Assembly (NCBI RefSeq): GCF_937891315.1
Contig: NZ_CALAGI010000026.1
Span: 1 to 26,006, forward strand
DNA length: 26,006 nt
Direction: 5' to 3'
Source: an uncultured Amaricoccus sp.
GTDB taxonomy: Bacteria; Pseudomonadota; Alphaproteobacteria; Rhodobacterales; Rhodobacteraceae
Program-made: the position numbers and the translations under genes
Part shown: one piece after another, positions 14,576 through 21,878 of the stretch
Position numbering within the stretch: position 1 is the stretch's first letter
Layout: every line of letters begins with the position of its first letter
The notes under the pieces: model-generated
Database searches by the model: none
Told to the model about the DNA's origin: nothing
The model's input: the letters and a program-made list of their open reading frames with translations, nothing else

Positions 14576-14812
14576 ATGCCCTCGGGCGGCATCCTCGCCC
14601 GCCTGTTCCGCGCGGCCGTGACGACCGTGGGCACCGCCTTTCTCGCCAGCCTCGTCGGGTCGGTCTTTTCCGACATGAACGAGGCGCTGACCTATGCCTA
14701 CATGGGCGCGCGCCGGTCCTTCCTGATCGCGCTGCCCTTCGGTTTCGGCCTGGGCCGCCCCTACCTCCGGGCCGGCCAGAAAACTCCAGGGAGTTGGGAA
14801 GATGTCGACTGA
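14576..14812 (+). CDS. Possible small membrane protein inside the SDR-ADH operon
   Basis: I do not recognise this 78-residue frame. It has two moderately hydrophobic stretches, LFRAAVTTVGTAFLASLVGS (about 10-29) and RSFLIALPFGFGLG (about 46-59), and a polar tail. It lies in the 401-base gap between the SDR and ADH genes, and its end overlaps the ADH start (14802) by 11 bases, as in translational coupling. Against it: no clear Shine-Dalgarno precedes the ATG at 14576, and the frame stays open upstream without an ATG, GTG or TTG back to 14441. It could be a small membrane component of the pathway or a chance frame. The bases 14401-14575 hold nothing else I can name. Confidence 0.4.
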   Translation: MPSGGILARLFRAAVTTVGTAFLASLVGSVFSDMNEALTYAYMGARRSFLIALPFGFGLGRPYLRAGQKTPGSWEDVD

Positions 14813-15923
14813 AAACGCCACGATGAAGCGCAGCGCGTCGGGAGCCGGCACGATGAAGGCCCTGCGCTTTCACGCCGCCAGGGATCTGCGGGTCGAGGAT
14901 ATCGCCAGGCCCGACCAGCCCGGACCGGGTCAGGTGCTGGTGAAGAACCGCTTCGTCGGCATCTGCGGCACCGACCTGCATGAATATTCCTACGGCCCGA
15001 TCTTCATTCCGAAGGAGCCGCATCCCTTCACCGGCGCCTTTGGCGTCCAGGTGCTGGGCCATGAGTTCGGCGGCGTGGTCGAAGCGGTCGGCGCGGACGT
15101 GACGAGCGTGAAGCCCGGCGACCGGGTGTCGATCCAGCCGCTGGTCATGCCGCGGGCGGGCGACTATTTCGCCGACCGCGGCCTGTTCCATCTGTCGCCG
15201 CGGCTGGCGCTGGTCGGCCTCAGCTGGGTTTCGGGCGGCATGGCGGAATATGCGCTGGTCAACGACTACAACGTCGCGCCGGTGCCGGCCGAGCTTTCGG
15301 ACGAGGAGGCGGCGCTGGTCGAGCCCGCGGCGGTGGCGGTCTATGCCTGCGACCGCGGCGGGGTGACGGCCGGGTCGAGCGTGCTCGTCACCGGCGCCGG
15401 GCCGATCGGGGCGCTGACGCTGCTGGCGGCCAGGGCGGCGGGGGCGGCGCAGCTCTTCGTCTCGGACCTCAACGACACCCGTCTCGGCTTCATGAAGGAG
15501 ATGCTGCCCGAGGTCGTGACGCTGAACCCCAAGCGCGACAATGTCGGCGAGGCGATCCGGGCGCGGACCGAGGGCGGGGTCGGCTGCGACGTGGCGATCG
15601 AGTGCGTCGGCAACGAGCACGCGCTCAAGGCGTGCCTCGACGCGGTGCGCAAGCAGGGCGTGGTGGTCCAGACTGGCCTCCATCCCCATGACAACCCGCT
15701 CGACTGGTTCAGCGTCACCTTCAAGGACGTCGACATCCGCGGCTCCTGGGCGTATCCCACTCACTACTGGCCGCGAGTCATCCGCATGATCGCCACCGGA
15801 CTCCTGCCCGCCAGCAAGGTGGTAACCAAGCGCATCCGCCTCGACGATGCCGTCAAGGAGGGCTTCGACGCGCTGCTCGACCCGGCCGGGACCCAGCTGA
15901 AGATCCTGATCAGCCTGTCCTGA
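14802..15923 (+). CDS. (R,R)-2,3-butanediol dehydrogenase-like zinc alcohol dehydrogenase
   Basis: A 373-residue medium-chain zinc dehydrogenase closely resembling Bacillus BdhA, which interconverts (R,R)-2,3-butanediol and acetoin with NAD. Matching segments are FVGICGTDLHEYSYGPIFIP, LGHEFGGVVEAVG, EPAAVAVYACDR, GAGPIG (198-203) and the tail VVTKRIRLDDAVKEGF. Catalytic zinc ligands are Cys55 and His87, with Glu88 and Glu174. The four-cysteine structural zinc lobe is absent, replaced by QPLVMPRAGDYF. The ATG at 14802 follows GGGAG at 8 bases. A second ATG at 14853 (MKALRFHA) also has GGGAG and corresponds to the BdhA start, so the first 17 residues may not be translated. Other secondary alcohols are possible substrates. 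Confidence 0.9.
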   Translation: MSTENATMKRSASGAGTMKALRFHAARDLRVEDIARPDQPGPGQVLVKNRFVGICGTDLHEYSYGPIFIPKEPHPFTGAFGVQVLGHEFGGVVEAVGADVTSVKPGDRVSIQPLVMPRAGDYFADRGLFHLSPRLALVGLSWVSGGMAEYALVNDYNVAPVPAELSDEEAALVEPAAVAVYACDRGGVTAGSSVLVTGAGPIGALTLLAARAAGAAQLFVSDLNDTRLGFMKEMLPEVVTLNPKRDNVGEAIRARTEGGVGCDVAIECVGNEHALKACLDAVRKQGVVVQTGLHPHDNPLDWFSVTFKDVDIRGSWAYPTHYWPRVIRMIATGLLPASKVVTKRIRLDDAVKEGFDALLDPAGTQLKILISLS

Positions 15924-16000
15924 CCCGACCCCGACCCGACCCCGGGCCGCGCCTCGCGGGGCGCGCCCTCCACAACAATGAACGACACGGAGGAATGACG

Positions 16001-17803
16001 ATGCTGGACGAGAGCCCGAGCGTCACGCTCGACACGGTGCTCGCCGACCTGAACGCCGCGCTGGCCGCTGGCGACATCAAGGCGGCGGTGGACCTGTTCC
16101 AGGAGGACTGCTACTGGCGCGATCTCGCGTCGATCACCTGGAACCTCAAGACGGTCGAGGGCAAGGCGCAGGTCCGCGACATGCTGACCGCGCAGCTCGG
16201 CGCGATGCGGCCCCGCGGCTTCGCCCAGGCGCCCGGCGAGACCGCGACCGGGTCCGGCGACGTCACCGAAGGCTGGATCCGGTTCGAAACCGAGACCGGC
16301 CGCGGCGGCGGCCAGATCCGCCTGAAGAACGGCAAGATCTGGACCCTGCTGACCGTGCTGGAGGAGCTGAAGGGCTTCGAGGAGGCCAGGGGCCTGCGCC
16401 GCCCGATGGGCGCCGAGCACGGACACGACCGCGACCGCAAGACCTGGAAGGAAAAGCGCGAGGAGGAGGCGGCCCAGCTCGGCTATGCCACGCAACCCTA
16501 TGTCGTCGTCATCGGCGGCGGACAGGGCGGCATCGGCCTCGGCGCGCGGCTGCGGCAGATGGGCGTGCCGACGATCGTCGTCGACAAGCACCCCCGCCCG
16601 GGCGACCAGTGGCGCAACCGCTACAAGTCGCTCTGCCTGCACGATCCGGTCTGGTATGACCACCTGCCCTACATTCCCTTCCCGGAGAACTGGCCGGTCT
16701 TCACGCCCAAGGACAAGATCGGCGACTGGCTGGAGTCCTACACCAAGATCATGGAGCTGAACTACTGGAGCTCCACCACCGCGAAGAAGGCCGAATGGGA
16801 CGAGGCCGCGAAGGAATGGGTCGTCACCGTCGATCGCGACGGCGAGGAGGTCGTGCTGCGCCCGAAGCAGCTGGTGCTCGCCACCGGCATGTCGGGCAAG
16901 GCCAGCGTCCCCGTCATCCCCGGCCAGGACATCTTCAAGGGCGAACAGCAGCATTCGAGCCAGCACCCCGGCCCGGACGCCTATGCCGGCAAGAAGGTCG
17001 TGGTCATCGGGTCGAACAACTCGGCCCATGACATCTGCGCGGCGCTCTGGGAAGGCGGGGCGGACGTCACCATGCTCCAGCGGTCCTCGACCCATATCGT
17101 CCGCTCGGCCAGCCTGATGGACATCGGCCTCGGCGCGCTCTATTCGGAGCAGGCGGTGGCGAACGGCATCACCACCCGCAAGGCGGACCTGATCTTCGCC
17201 TCGCTGCCCTACAAGATCATGCACGAGTGGCAGATCCCGCTGTACGACCAGATGAAGGAGCGCGACGCCGCCTTCTACCAGGCGCTGGAGGACCGCGGCT
17301 TCATGCTCGACTGGGGTTCCGACGGGTCGGGGCTCTTCATGAAATACCTGCGCCGCGGCTCGGGCTACTACATCGACGTGGGCGCCTGCGATCTGGTGAT
17401 CGACGGGTCCATCAAGCTGGTGAGCGGCCACGGGATCGAGCGGTTGAGCGAGACCGGCGTGGTTCTGGATGACGGGACGGAGCTGCCGGCGGATCTGGTG
17501 GTCTACGCCACCGGCTACGGCTCGATGAACGGCTGGGCCGCCGATCTCATCGACCAGGAGACGGCCAACCGGATCGGCAAGGTCTGGGGCCTCGGCTCCG
17601 ACACGCCCAAGGACCCCGGTCCCTGGGAGGGCGAGCAGCGCAACATGTGGAAGCCGACGCAGGTCGAGGCGCTGTGGTTCCACGGCGGCAACCTGCACCA
17701 GAGCCGGCACTACTCCCAGTACCTCGCGCTTCAGCTCAAGGCGCGGTTGGAGGGGCTGCCGACGCCGGTCTACGGCTTGCAGCAAGTCCATCACCTGAGC
17801 TGA
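16001..17803 (+). CDS. Flavin-containing monooxygenase with N-terminal NTF2/SnoaL-like domain
   Basis: A 600-residue fusion. Residues 1 to about 125 resemble an NTF2/SnoaL-like fold (LDTVLADLNAALAAGDIKAA, then VEGKAQVRDML and GGGQIRLKNGKIWTLLTVLE). From about 165 on it is an FAD and NADPH monooxygenase: IGGGQGGIG (171-179, FAD), GDQWRNRY (201-208), FKGEQQHSSQHP (312-323), IGSNNSAHD (336-344, NADPH) and VYATGYGSM. The 312-323 segment follows the FxGxxxHxxx pattern of FMO and Baeyer-Villiger enzymes but has His where an aromatic residue is usual, so the reaction type is uncertain. ATG 16001 is chosen because GGAGGA lies 6 bases upstream; ATG 15995 abuts it. Last gene of the sigma-54 operon, 77 bases after ADH. 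It may oxygenate the ketone made by the dehydrogenases. Confidence 0.88.
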   Translation: MLDESPSVTLDTVLADLNAALAAGDIKAAVDLFQEDCYWRDLASITWNLKTVEGKAQVRDMLTAQLGAMRPRGFAQAPGETATGSGDVTEGWIRFETETGRGGGQIRLKNGKIWTLLTVLEELKGFEEARGLRRPMGAEHGHDRDRKTWKEKREEEAAQLGYATQPYVVVIGGGQGGIGLGARLRQMGVPTIVVDKHPRPGDQWRNRYKSLCLHDPVWYDHLPYIPFPENWPVFTPKDKIGDWLESYTKIMELNYWSSTTAKKAEWDEAAKEWVVTVDRDGEEVVLRPKQLVLATGMSGKASVPVIPGQDIFKGEQQHSSQHPGPDAYAGKKVVVIGSNNSAHDICAALWEGGADVTMLQRSSTHIVRSASLMDIGLGALYSEQAVANGITTRKADLIFASLPYKIMHEWQIPLYDQMKERDAAFYQALEDRGFMLDWGSDGSGLFMKYLRRGSGYYIDVGACDLVIDGSIKLVSGHGIERLSETGVVLDDGTELPADLVVYATGYGSMNGWAADLIDQETANRIGKVWGLGSDTPKDPGPWEGEQRNMWKPTQVEALWFHGGNLHQSRHYSQYLALQLKARLEGLPTPVYGLQQVHHLS

Positions 17804-17813
17804 CAGCTGATCC

Positions 17814-17837
17814 CCGAGCCGGCGAAAGCCGGCTCGG
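17814..17837. terminator. Perfect GAAA-loop hairpin ending the monooxygenase operon
   Basis: CCGAGCCGGC, loop GAAA, GCCGGCTCGG: a perfect 10-bp stem starting 10 bases after the monooxygenase stop. It lies between converging transcripts (mdoH ends at 17870). There is no long T-run, only TCTCGG, but the stem and GNRA loop are typical of terminators in GC-rich alphaproteobacteria. Confidence 0.7.
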
Positions 17838-17869
17838 TCTCGGACAGCGCCGCGGCGAGCGGCGGCTGT

Positions 17870-20023
17870 TCAGCGCGGAGGGCGGATTTCCTCGACCACG
17901 GCCTTGGTGGCGACGAACTTGCGCAGGATCTTGCTCGAAGCGAGCAGCGCGTAAAGTTCGCCCGCCGTCAGCTTTCCGACATCGAGACCATCGGTCAGCT
18001 TCAGCCAGCCCGCGGCCAGCGTCGGGTCGGGTTCGCCCGGTCGGCGCTGGGTGTGCAGATCGAGCCAGCCGAGATGCCGGCGCAGCGCGCGATGGTCGGC
18101 GAGCAGCGCCGGCACGCTCTCCGGCGCGTCGGCTGCGGCCGCGAGGGCGCGCGCCGAGACGTCGGCCTCGGCGGCGATCTCGGGCGGCGCCACCTCTTCG
18201 GGCGTCACCATGATCCCCCGCCGCCGCAGCCAGTCGCCGACGCCGCGGCTGCTGACCAGCGCGGCGAGTGGTATCGACACGCCGAGCCCGATCAGCGCCG
18301 GGCTCATCCAGGCGAGCAGCGACCAGGAGATCAGGCCGGCGGTCACTGCGAGCACCAGCCCGACCAGCGTGTGCCGCCGATGGAACATCCAGAGATCACC
18401 CCAGGGGATGCGCGCGGAATCACGCGCCTGCGCGTTCCAGCCGCTGTCGCGCCCGGTCAGGATATGCAGCACCGACCGGGTCTGGGTCAGCATCAGGATC
18501 GGCGCGATCAGCGCCGACAGCAGGTTCTCGACGAGAAAGCCCGGAACCGCCCGGAGCCGGACGCCGCGCGAGCCAGGGTCGCCGAGGAAGGCGATGAAGC
18601 CGAGCAGCTTCGGCAGATAGAGCACGAACATGCAGAGGCCGAACAGCATCATCGCCCGCCGGGCGTCGATCTGCGGCCAGGTCGGGAACAGCGACCAGCC
18701 CTCCGGAAAATAGTTCGGCGGCACGAGACTGGCATGCAGTGCCAGCAGCATGCCGGCGAGCAGGAACAGGAACCAGAGCGGCGAAGCCAGATAGGACATC
18801 GCCCCCATGGCGAGATGCAGCCGGCTGATCGGATGCAGGCCCGCCGTGCCGAGCAGCCCGAGATGCTGCAGATTGCCCTGGCACCAGCGGCGGTCGCGCG
18901 ACACGAGTTCGATCAGGTTCGGCGGCGCCTGTTCGTAGCTGCCTTCGAGATCGTCGGCCATCAGCACCGCCCAGCCGTTGCGGCGGATCAGCCCGGCCTC
19001 GACGAAATCGTGGCTCAGGATCAGCCCTCCGAACGGCTTTCGCCCGCGCAGGATCGGCAGCCCGCAGGAGCCGGCGAAGGCCTCGGTGCGGATGATGGCA
19101 TTGTGGCCCCAGTAGTTGCCCGCGTCGCCGAACCAGACCCGCAGGCCCCGTGCCAGCAGCGGGCCGTAGACCCGGCTCGCGAATTGTTGCAGGCGGGCGA
19201 GCACCGTCCGTCCGTTGACGAGCCGCGGCACGGTCTGGATCAGCCCCGCCGACGGATCGGCCTCCATCCGGCGCGCGAGTTCGAGGATGGTGGGCGCCTC
19301 CATCAGGCTGTCGGCGTCGAGCACCAGCATGTATGGATAGGCGCCGCCCCAGCGCTCGACCCAGTCGCCGATATTGCCGACCTTGCGCTCCCGGTTGCGC
19401 AGGCGGTGACGGTAGAAGAGTCGCGGCGCGATCTCGGGGTCGGCGCGCGCCGCGTCGATCATCGCCTGTTCCACCAGCCAGACATCGGCCTTGTTGGTGT
19501 CGCTCAGGACGAAGAGATCGAACGCCTGCCCGACGCCCAGCGCGCCGAGGCCGCGCAGGGTGGCGCAGGCGGTGGCGATCGGATGGGTCGGATCCTCGTT
19601 GTAGATCGGCAGGAGCAGGGCGGTTCGCGCCTTGGGCGCCCCCTCCGCCCCTTCGCTCGCCTTCGGGGGCGGCGCGAACAGGCCGATCACCGTCGAGACC
19701 GCCCCGAAGCAGATCCAGCCGATGTTCAGCACGAAGAGCACCAGCATGACGATCTCGATCGCCACCAGTTCGCCGACCGAAAGCACGAGATACATCTCGC
19801 GCGCGAGGAGCGCCGTCAGGATCAGCGTTCCACTGAACAGCACCAGCCGGGCGAAGAACACGCTCCACTGAAACGGCAGCCGGCGCCCCGACGGCCGGCG
19901 GAACCGGCGCAGGTTCTGCACCGGCATCTCCATCGGCGAGACCGGCGGCAGAGGCGGCGTGTTGCCCGCCCGTTCCGGGGCGGCGTGGTGCGATCTTTCC
20001 GGTGGAAAGGTCACTCGGTCCAT
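17870..20023 (-). CDS. mdoH: Glucans biosynthesis glucosyltransferase MdoH (OpgH)
   Basis: MdoH polymerises beta-1,2-linked glucose from UDP-glucose at the inner membrane and passes it to the periplasm as osmoregulated periplasmic glucan. With the ATG at 20023 the protein is 717 residues. Membrane spans occur at about 55-80 and 86-113, then several between about 395 and 560. The GT2 catalytic domain has LLLPIYNED (137-144), the DAD metal/UDP site at 236-238 (LVLDADSLM), the SHDF catalytic acid region at 337-340 and RRWCQGN (378-384), equivalent to the QxxRW motif. The start overlaps the mdoG stop by 13 bases; a GTG at 20035 would add four residues. It forms an operon with mdoG upstream. Confidence 0.96.
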   Translation of the reverse strand: MDRVTFPPERSHHAAPERAGNTPPLPPVSPMEMPVQNLRRFRRPSGRRLPFQWSVFFARLVLFSGTLILTALLAREMYLVLSVGELVAIEIVMLVLFVLNIGWICFGAVSTVIGLFAPPPKASEGAEGAPKARTALLLPIYNEDPTHPIATACATLRGLGALGVGQAFDLFVLSDTNKADVWLVEQAMIDAARADPEIAPRLFYRHRLRNRERKVGNIGDWVERWGGAYPYMLVLDADSLMEAPTILELARRMEADPSAGLIQTVPRLVNGRTVLARLQQFASRVYGPLLARGLRVWFGDAGNYWGHNAIIRTEAFAGSCGLPILRGRKPFGGLILSHDFVEAGLIRRNGWAVLMADDLEGSYEQAPPNLIELVSRDRRWCQGNLQHLGLLGTAGLHPISRLHLAMGAMSYLASPLWFLFLLAGMLLALHASLVPPNYFPEGWSLFPTWPQIDARRAMMLFGLCMFVLYLPKLLGFIAFLGDPGSRGVRLRAVPGFLVENLLSALIAPILMLTQTRSVLHILTGRDSGWNAQARDSARIPWGDLWMFHRRHTLVGLVLAVTAGLISWSLLAWMSPALIGLGVSIPLAALVSSRGVGDWLRRRGIMVTPEEVAPPEIAAEADVSARALAAAADAPESVPALLADHRALRRHLGWLDLHTQRRPGEPDPTLAAGWLKLTDGLDVGKLTAGELYALLASSKILRKFVATKAVVEEIRPPR

Positions 20024-21516
20024 CGATAAACCCACACCTCGCCCGCGGGCTGCCCGCCGCGCAGGAGATCCAGCCGCAGGTCGGCGACCTCGTTGCCTTG
20101 CGTATCGAGTTCGAAGGCGACGCGCACGCCGCTGATCTCGGGATTGTCCATCACGACGATGTTCTGGATCGCGCCGACCGAGGTCTGGACATTGGCGGTG
20201 AAGTCCGACGCCGGCCGGCCGACCGGCGCCGAGTTGTCGGAGAAATCGACGACGAAGCGCCGCCAGCCGTCCTGACCGCCGGCCCCGGCGAGCGTCCGCG
20301 AGACGCGCAGCCGATCGCTCCGCGGCGCGTCCCAGCCCCAGGTCAGCCGGTAGGTGAAGGAGGTCTCGCTACCCGCGGCGAGCGGCGTCTCGGGCCGCCA
20401 GAACGCGACGATATTGTCGTGGATCTCCTCCGGGTTCGGGATCTCGACCAGCACGACATGGCCCTTGCCCCAATCGCCAATCGGTTCCACCCAGAGGCTC
20501 GGGCGGCGGTGATAGAGCGCTTCGAGATCCTCATATTCGGCATAGCGCTTCTCGCGCTGGATCAGGCCGAAGCCGCGCGGCCCATTGTCGGCGAAGGAAC
20601 TGACCTGCAACAGGCGCGGATTGTGCAGCGGCCGCCAGATGCGCTCGCCGCCGCCGTTCCAGATCGCGAGACCGTCGCTGTCATGCACGGAGGGACGGAA
20701 GTCGTCGTGCCCGCCCCGCTCCTTCTGGTCGAACAGAAACATCGAGGTCAGCGGCGCCATGCCGAGCGCGGTGATCTCGGCCCGCGCGAAGACCGTCGCC
20801 TCGACGTCGATCACCGTCTCGTCGCCGGGGCGCGCGGTGAAGCGGAAGGCGCCGCTGGCGCTCGGCCCGTCGAGCAACGCATGCACCACCATGCGCCCGT
20901 CGCCCGGCTGTTCCAGCCAGAAGGCGCGGAAAAACGGAAATTCCTCGCCGGTCTGCTCGGCCGTGCCGATCGACAGGCCGCGCGCGCTCAGGCCGAACAC
21001 CTGGTTGCGGGCCACCGCGCGGAAATAGCTCGCGCCCGCGAAGACGAGGAACTCGTCCATCACGTCGGGTCGATTCAGCGCGGTGCGCGCGCGAAAGCCC
21101 GCGAACTCGAGCTGCGCGTCCGCCGGCGGCGGGGTTACGTCCTGATAGATGAACATGTCGGGATTGAAGGCGATCCGCTCCGCCCGCCCGTCGGTTATGA
21201 CAGACATCTGCACCGGCACGCGGTAGATGAAACCCGAATGCAGAAGATCGACGGCGAAGCCGCTCGGCGGATTGGCGAAAAGCTGCTGATCCTGCCGGAA
21301 GCGGATGCGCTGGTATTCCGAATAGCTGAGATCGAGAAGCGATTGCGGCACCGCCGGCTCCGGCGCGGCGTAGGGCTGCGCGGCCAGTGCCCGCGCCGCC
21401 TCGATCACCGTGGTGCGCGAGAAGGCGCCCGAATCGTCGGCCAGGGCGCGCGCACCCCGGAACAGCGCCGTCAGTGGCAGCACCGCGGCGGTGCCTAGAA
21501 AGCTTCGACGGTTCAT
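20011..21516 (-). CDS. mdoG: Periplasmic glucan biosynthesis protein MdoG/MdoD with Tat signal
   Basis: A periplasmic protein of the MdoG/OpgG-OpgD family, needed for synthesis or trimming of osmoregulated glucans. The 501-residue product starts MNRRSFLGTAAVLPLTALF, a twin-arginine (Tat) signal, with cleavage probably near ARALA. The mature part shows the family N-terminal motif DLSYSEYQRIRFRQDQ, HSGFIYRVPVQM, and SVHDSDGL (276-283), an acidic motif near the region reported to carry the catalytic Asp in OpgD/OpgG beta-1,2-glucanases (from memory). A Tat signal is the feature of E. coli OpgD rather than OpgG, so an OpgD-like name may be more exact. It is followed by mdoH with a 13-base overlap. 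Confidence 0.93.
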   Translation of the reverse strand: MNRRSFLGTAAVLPLTALFRGARALADDSGAFSRTTVIEAARALAAQPYAAPEPAVPQSLLDLSYSEYQRIRFRQDQQLFANPPSGFAVDLLHSGFIYRVPVQMSVITDGRAERIAFNPDMFIYQDVTPPPADAQLEFAGFRARTALNRPDVMDEFLVFAGASYFRAVARNQVFGLSARGLSIGTAEQTGEEFPFFRAFWLEQPGDGRMVVHALLDGPSASGAFRFTARPGDETVIDVEATVFARAEITALGMAPLTSMFLFDQKERGGHDDFRPSVHDSDGLAIWNGGGERIWRPLHNPRLLQVSSFADNGPRGFGLIQREKRYAEYEDLEALYHRRPSLWVEPIGDWGKGHVVLVEIPNPEEIHDNIVAFWRPETPLAAGSETSFTYRLTWGWDAPRSDRLRVSRTLAGAGGQDGWRRFVVDFSDNSAPVGRPASDFTANVQTSVGAIQNIVVMDNPEISGVRVAFELDTQGNEVADLRLDLLRGGQPAGEVWVYRWTE

Positions 21517-21878
21517 GAGCTTGGATACCCCGACTCGGATTTATTCCGCAAACGCAAAAAAACCGGAGCCGAGCGGATCGCCCCCCCTCGCCCCCGAAAC
21601 GCGGCCCCGGCCGCGCGGCGAACCGCCGACGCACGACCCCCTGACCCGAATTCCCTGCCGTGAAATGCGCGCATTCGCAACAACGAACCAGTAAAAACCC
21701 GGTGTGGAGCCCGGTGTTCCCTCGATCCTTCGAACGCGGCCCGCCAGGCGCCGTGGCACGGAACCGCCCGGCCCCGCCGAAGCATCGGCGGCCCTGCGTT
21801 CGCGGTCGCAAAACGCACGAAGCCGCCGGATCCGGCTATCTCCAACAACCCCGAGTTGCACCGCGCTCATCCCCGCGA
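21517..21878. promoter_or_regulatory. 362-base gap upstream of mdoG; contains a 12-bp palindrome
   Basis: The gap separates the minus-strand mdoG start from the stop of gnd, also on the minus strand, so it should contain the mdoG promoter and the gnd terminator. The visible structures are a perfect palindrome AATGCGCGCATT at 21664-21675 and a tandem CCCGGTGT pair at about 21700-21717. A seven-A run at about 21558-21564 reads as a T-run on the minus strand, but no clear stem precedes it. No reliable -35/-10 pair or gene was identified. Confidence 0.4.

Noticed and set aside
13293..14621. Plus-strand frame of 442 codons spanning the regulator, promoter and SDR
   Set aside because: It is out of frame with the SDR, whose catalytic motifs are intact, and runs through the sigma-54 promoter; Arg/Gly-rich product.
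14466..14621. Short frame starting MRSTTIEVAP after a GGTGGGGG ribosome-like site
   Set aside because: The reading becomes Pro/Ser/Arg-rich with no recognisable features. The overlapping 78-residue frame has better hydrophobic character, though neither is secure.
15764..17794. Minus-strand frame of 676 codons opposite the monooxygenase
   Set aside because: Antisense shadow; the plus strand has FAD and NADPH motifs, a ribosome site and a terminator.
18053..20029. Plus-strand frame of 658 codons opposite mdoH
   Set aside because: Antisense to a clear MdoH; the composition is dominated by Arg, Gln, Ala and His with no domain.
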